From contig CP114481.1 in NCBI GenBank assembly GCA_027186245.1, positions 50,499,501 to 50,563,500 of the forward strand: 64,000 nt of DNA. The letters are read 5' to 3'. Within the stretch, counting starts at the first letter, position 1; the number at the start of each line of letters is the position of its first letter. This DNA is from Coriaria nepalensis. Lineage: Eukaryota; Streptophyta; Magnoliopsida; Cucurbitales; Coriariaceae. Under the pieces are notes generated by a model. It had not been told where the DNA came from. It saw only the letters and a program-made list of their open reading frames with translations, and searched no databases. Of this stretch, positions 63,590-64,000 are shown in pieces. Made by a program: the position numbers and the translations under genes.

Positions 63590-64000
63590 TAATGTTTGAA
63601 GGGCGAAAATAGAATTCGTTCGAATTAATTTAGAATGATTTAATGACTAGAAAAGACTCAGTGACATGAGTTTAAGGCTAAACAAATGCATTGTTGCCTA
63701 TAATAGATCAACTGCAAGTTATGCACGAAAGTCATGTTTCAAGGCCGAATTTCGTTCTAAGTGATTTAGAATGATTTACTGACTAAAAGAGACGCAAAAA
63801 TATGACTTTAAGGCTAAAAAATGCATAGTTGCCATCAATAGATCAATTGAAAGTTATGCATGAAAGTCGCGTTTTAAATGCAAAAAGAGAATTGGTTCGA
63901 AGTGCCTTCAAACAATTTACTGGTTGAAAACACTGAGTGATATGCTTTTTAATGGTAAAATAATGCATTGTTGTCTTCAGTAGATTAATTACAAGTTTTG
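63590..64000 (+). repeat. Copy of 61,496-61,906 (offset 2,094 bp), cut by window end
   Basis: B 'gactagaaaagactcag', C 'catgtttcaaggcc' and A 'caatttactggttg' occur at 61,551-61,830 and 2,094 bp later, that is five trimers. The array runs past the window edge within B (position 34 of 142). Confidence 0.85.

Larger units (their letters stand above)
1..64000 (+). repeat. Satellite DNA array of A-B-C trimers (419 bp), about 153 copies, filling the window
   Basis: Every part of the window aligns to one of three related monomers in the order A (142 bp), B (142 bp), C (135 bp). Successive A starts fall at 2, 421, 839, 1258, 1678, 2097, 2516, 2935 and 3354, and the 418-420 bp spacing continues to the last A at 63825. 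All copies read in the same direction and I saw no inverted segment. The hand-counted consensus trimer has A 158, T 128, G 80, C 53, so about 32% GC with a purine-rich plus strand. The array enters and leaves the window mid-array (the last B is cut at its 34th base), so its true length is unknown. There are no unique intervals of 300 bases or more. This structure is typical of centromeric or pericentromeric satellite; the chromosomal position is inferred. Confidence 0.97.

Noticed and set aside
1..64000. CRISPR array
   Set aside because: Repeat and spacer alternation is absent; every part of the 419-bp period is itself repeated and the units are too long.
1..64000. Ribosomal DNA intergenic spacer subrepeats
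   Set aside because: No rRNA gene sequence appears in 64 kb and the array is far longer than a usual spacer.
1..64000. Tandem coding repeats of a structural protein
   Set aside because: Stops occur in all six frames within each trimer and 419 is not a multiple of three, so no frame can stay open.
1..64000. TATA-like and poly-A-signal-like strings
   Set aside because: With about 68% A+T and hundreds of near-identical copies such strings are expected; none stands out by context.
1..64000. Naming the host from monomer length (about 140 bp is known in some beetle and plant satellites)
   Set aside because: Length alone is not diagnostic and I do not recognise the sequence; a database search with the 419-bp consensus would be needed.

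Overview
The whole 64 kb window is one uninterrupted satellite-DNA array. I see no protein-coding gene, RNA gene, transposon, CRISPR array or unique sequence. It points to a eukaryotic heterochromatic region, most likely centromeric or pericentromeric, though sex-chromosome, B-chromosome and subtelomeric blocks are also possible. Nothing in the sequence names the host. CpG is not depleted (about 12 per 419 bp against about 10 expected from a hand-counted consensus of about 32% GC), which argues weakly against a heavily CpG-methylated germline such as a vertebrate's.

The basic unit is a 419-bp trimer of three related monomers in fixed order: A (142 bp), B (142 bp) and C (135 bp). By hand alignment of consensus copies, B and C are about 84% identical and A is about 75% identical to B. 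About 153 trimers (roughly 458 monomers) run head to tail on the same strand from base 2 to base 64000. Allowing for the indels I could see, the spacing sums to 153 x 419 bp. The A-B-C order is broken only twice: a 189-bp deletion near 31,232 and a 103-bp internal duplication near 50,027.

Above the trimer sits a second level of higher-order repeats (HORs) built from 2, 3, 4, 5 or 8 trimers. Bases 1-6,650 hold two nearly identical copies of a 3,352-bp, 8-trimer unit. From 6,650 to 10,250 a 5-trimer (2,094-bp) spacing dominates. From 10,250 to 26,000 4-trimer (about 1,658-bp) and 3-trimer (1,240-bp) units are tagged by a linked pair of small deletions present in ten copies. From 26,000 to 31,230 the order is more heterogeneous. 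From 31,230 to 41,700 most A copies carry a local 'acttacc' variant and a 2,092-bp repeat is present. From 41,700 to 56,500 is a mosaic including 1,676/1,779-bp and 3,352-bp repeats. From 56,500 to 64,000 two-trimer (838-bp, six-monomer) and three-trimer (1,257-bp) units dominate.

A third level is visible as blocks of 1-2 kb that recur almost unchanged 3.3, 5.9, 7.0, 10.4 and 11.8 kb away. Together these fit repeated unequal exchange and block duplication in whole-trimer steps. The most provocative local feature is a conserved TTCG-centred site at the same aligned position of every monomer type. In C it resembles the 5' half of the mammalian CENP-B box, and in B it forms a 14-bp dyad. Any centromeric role is inference.
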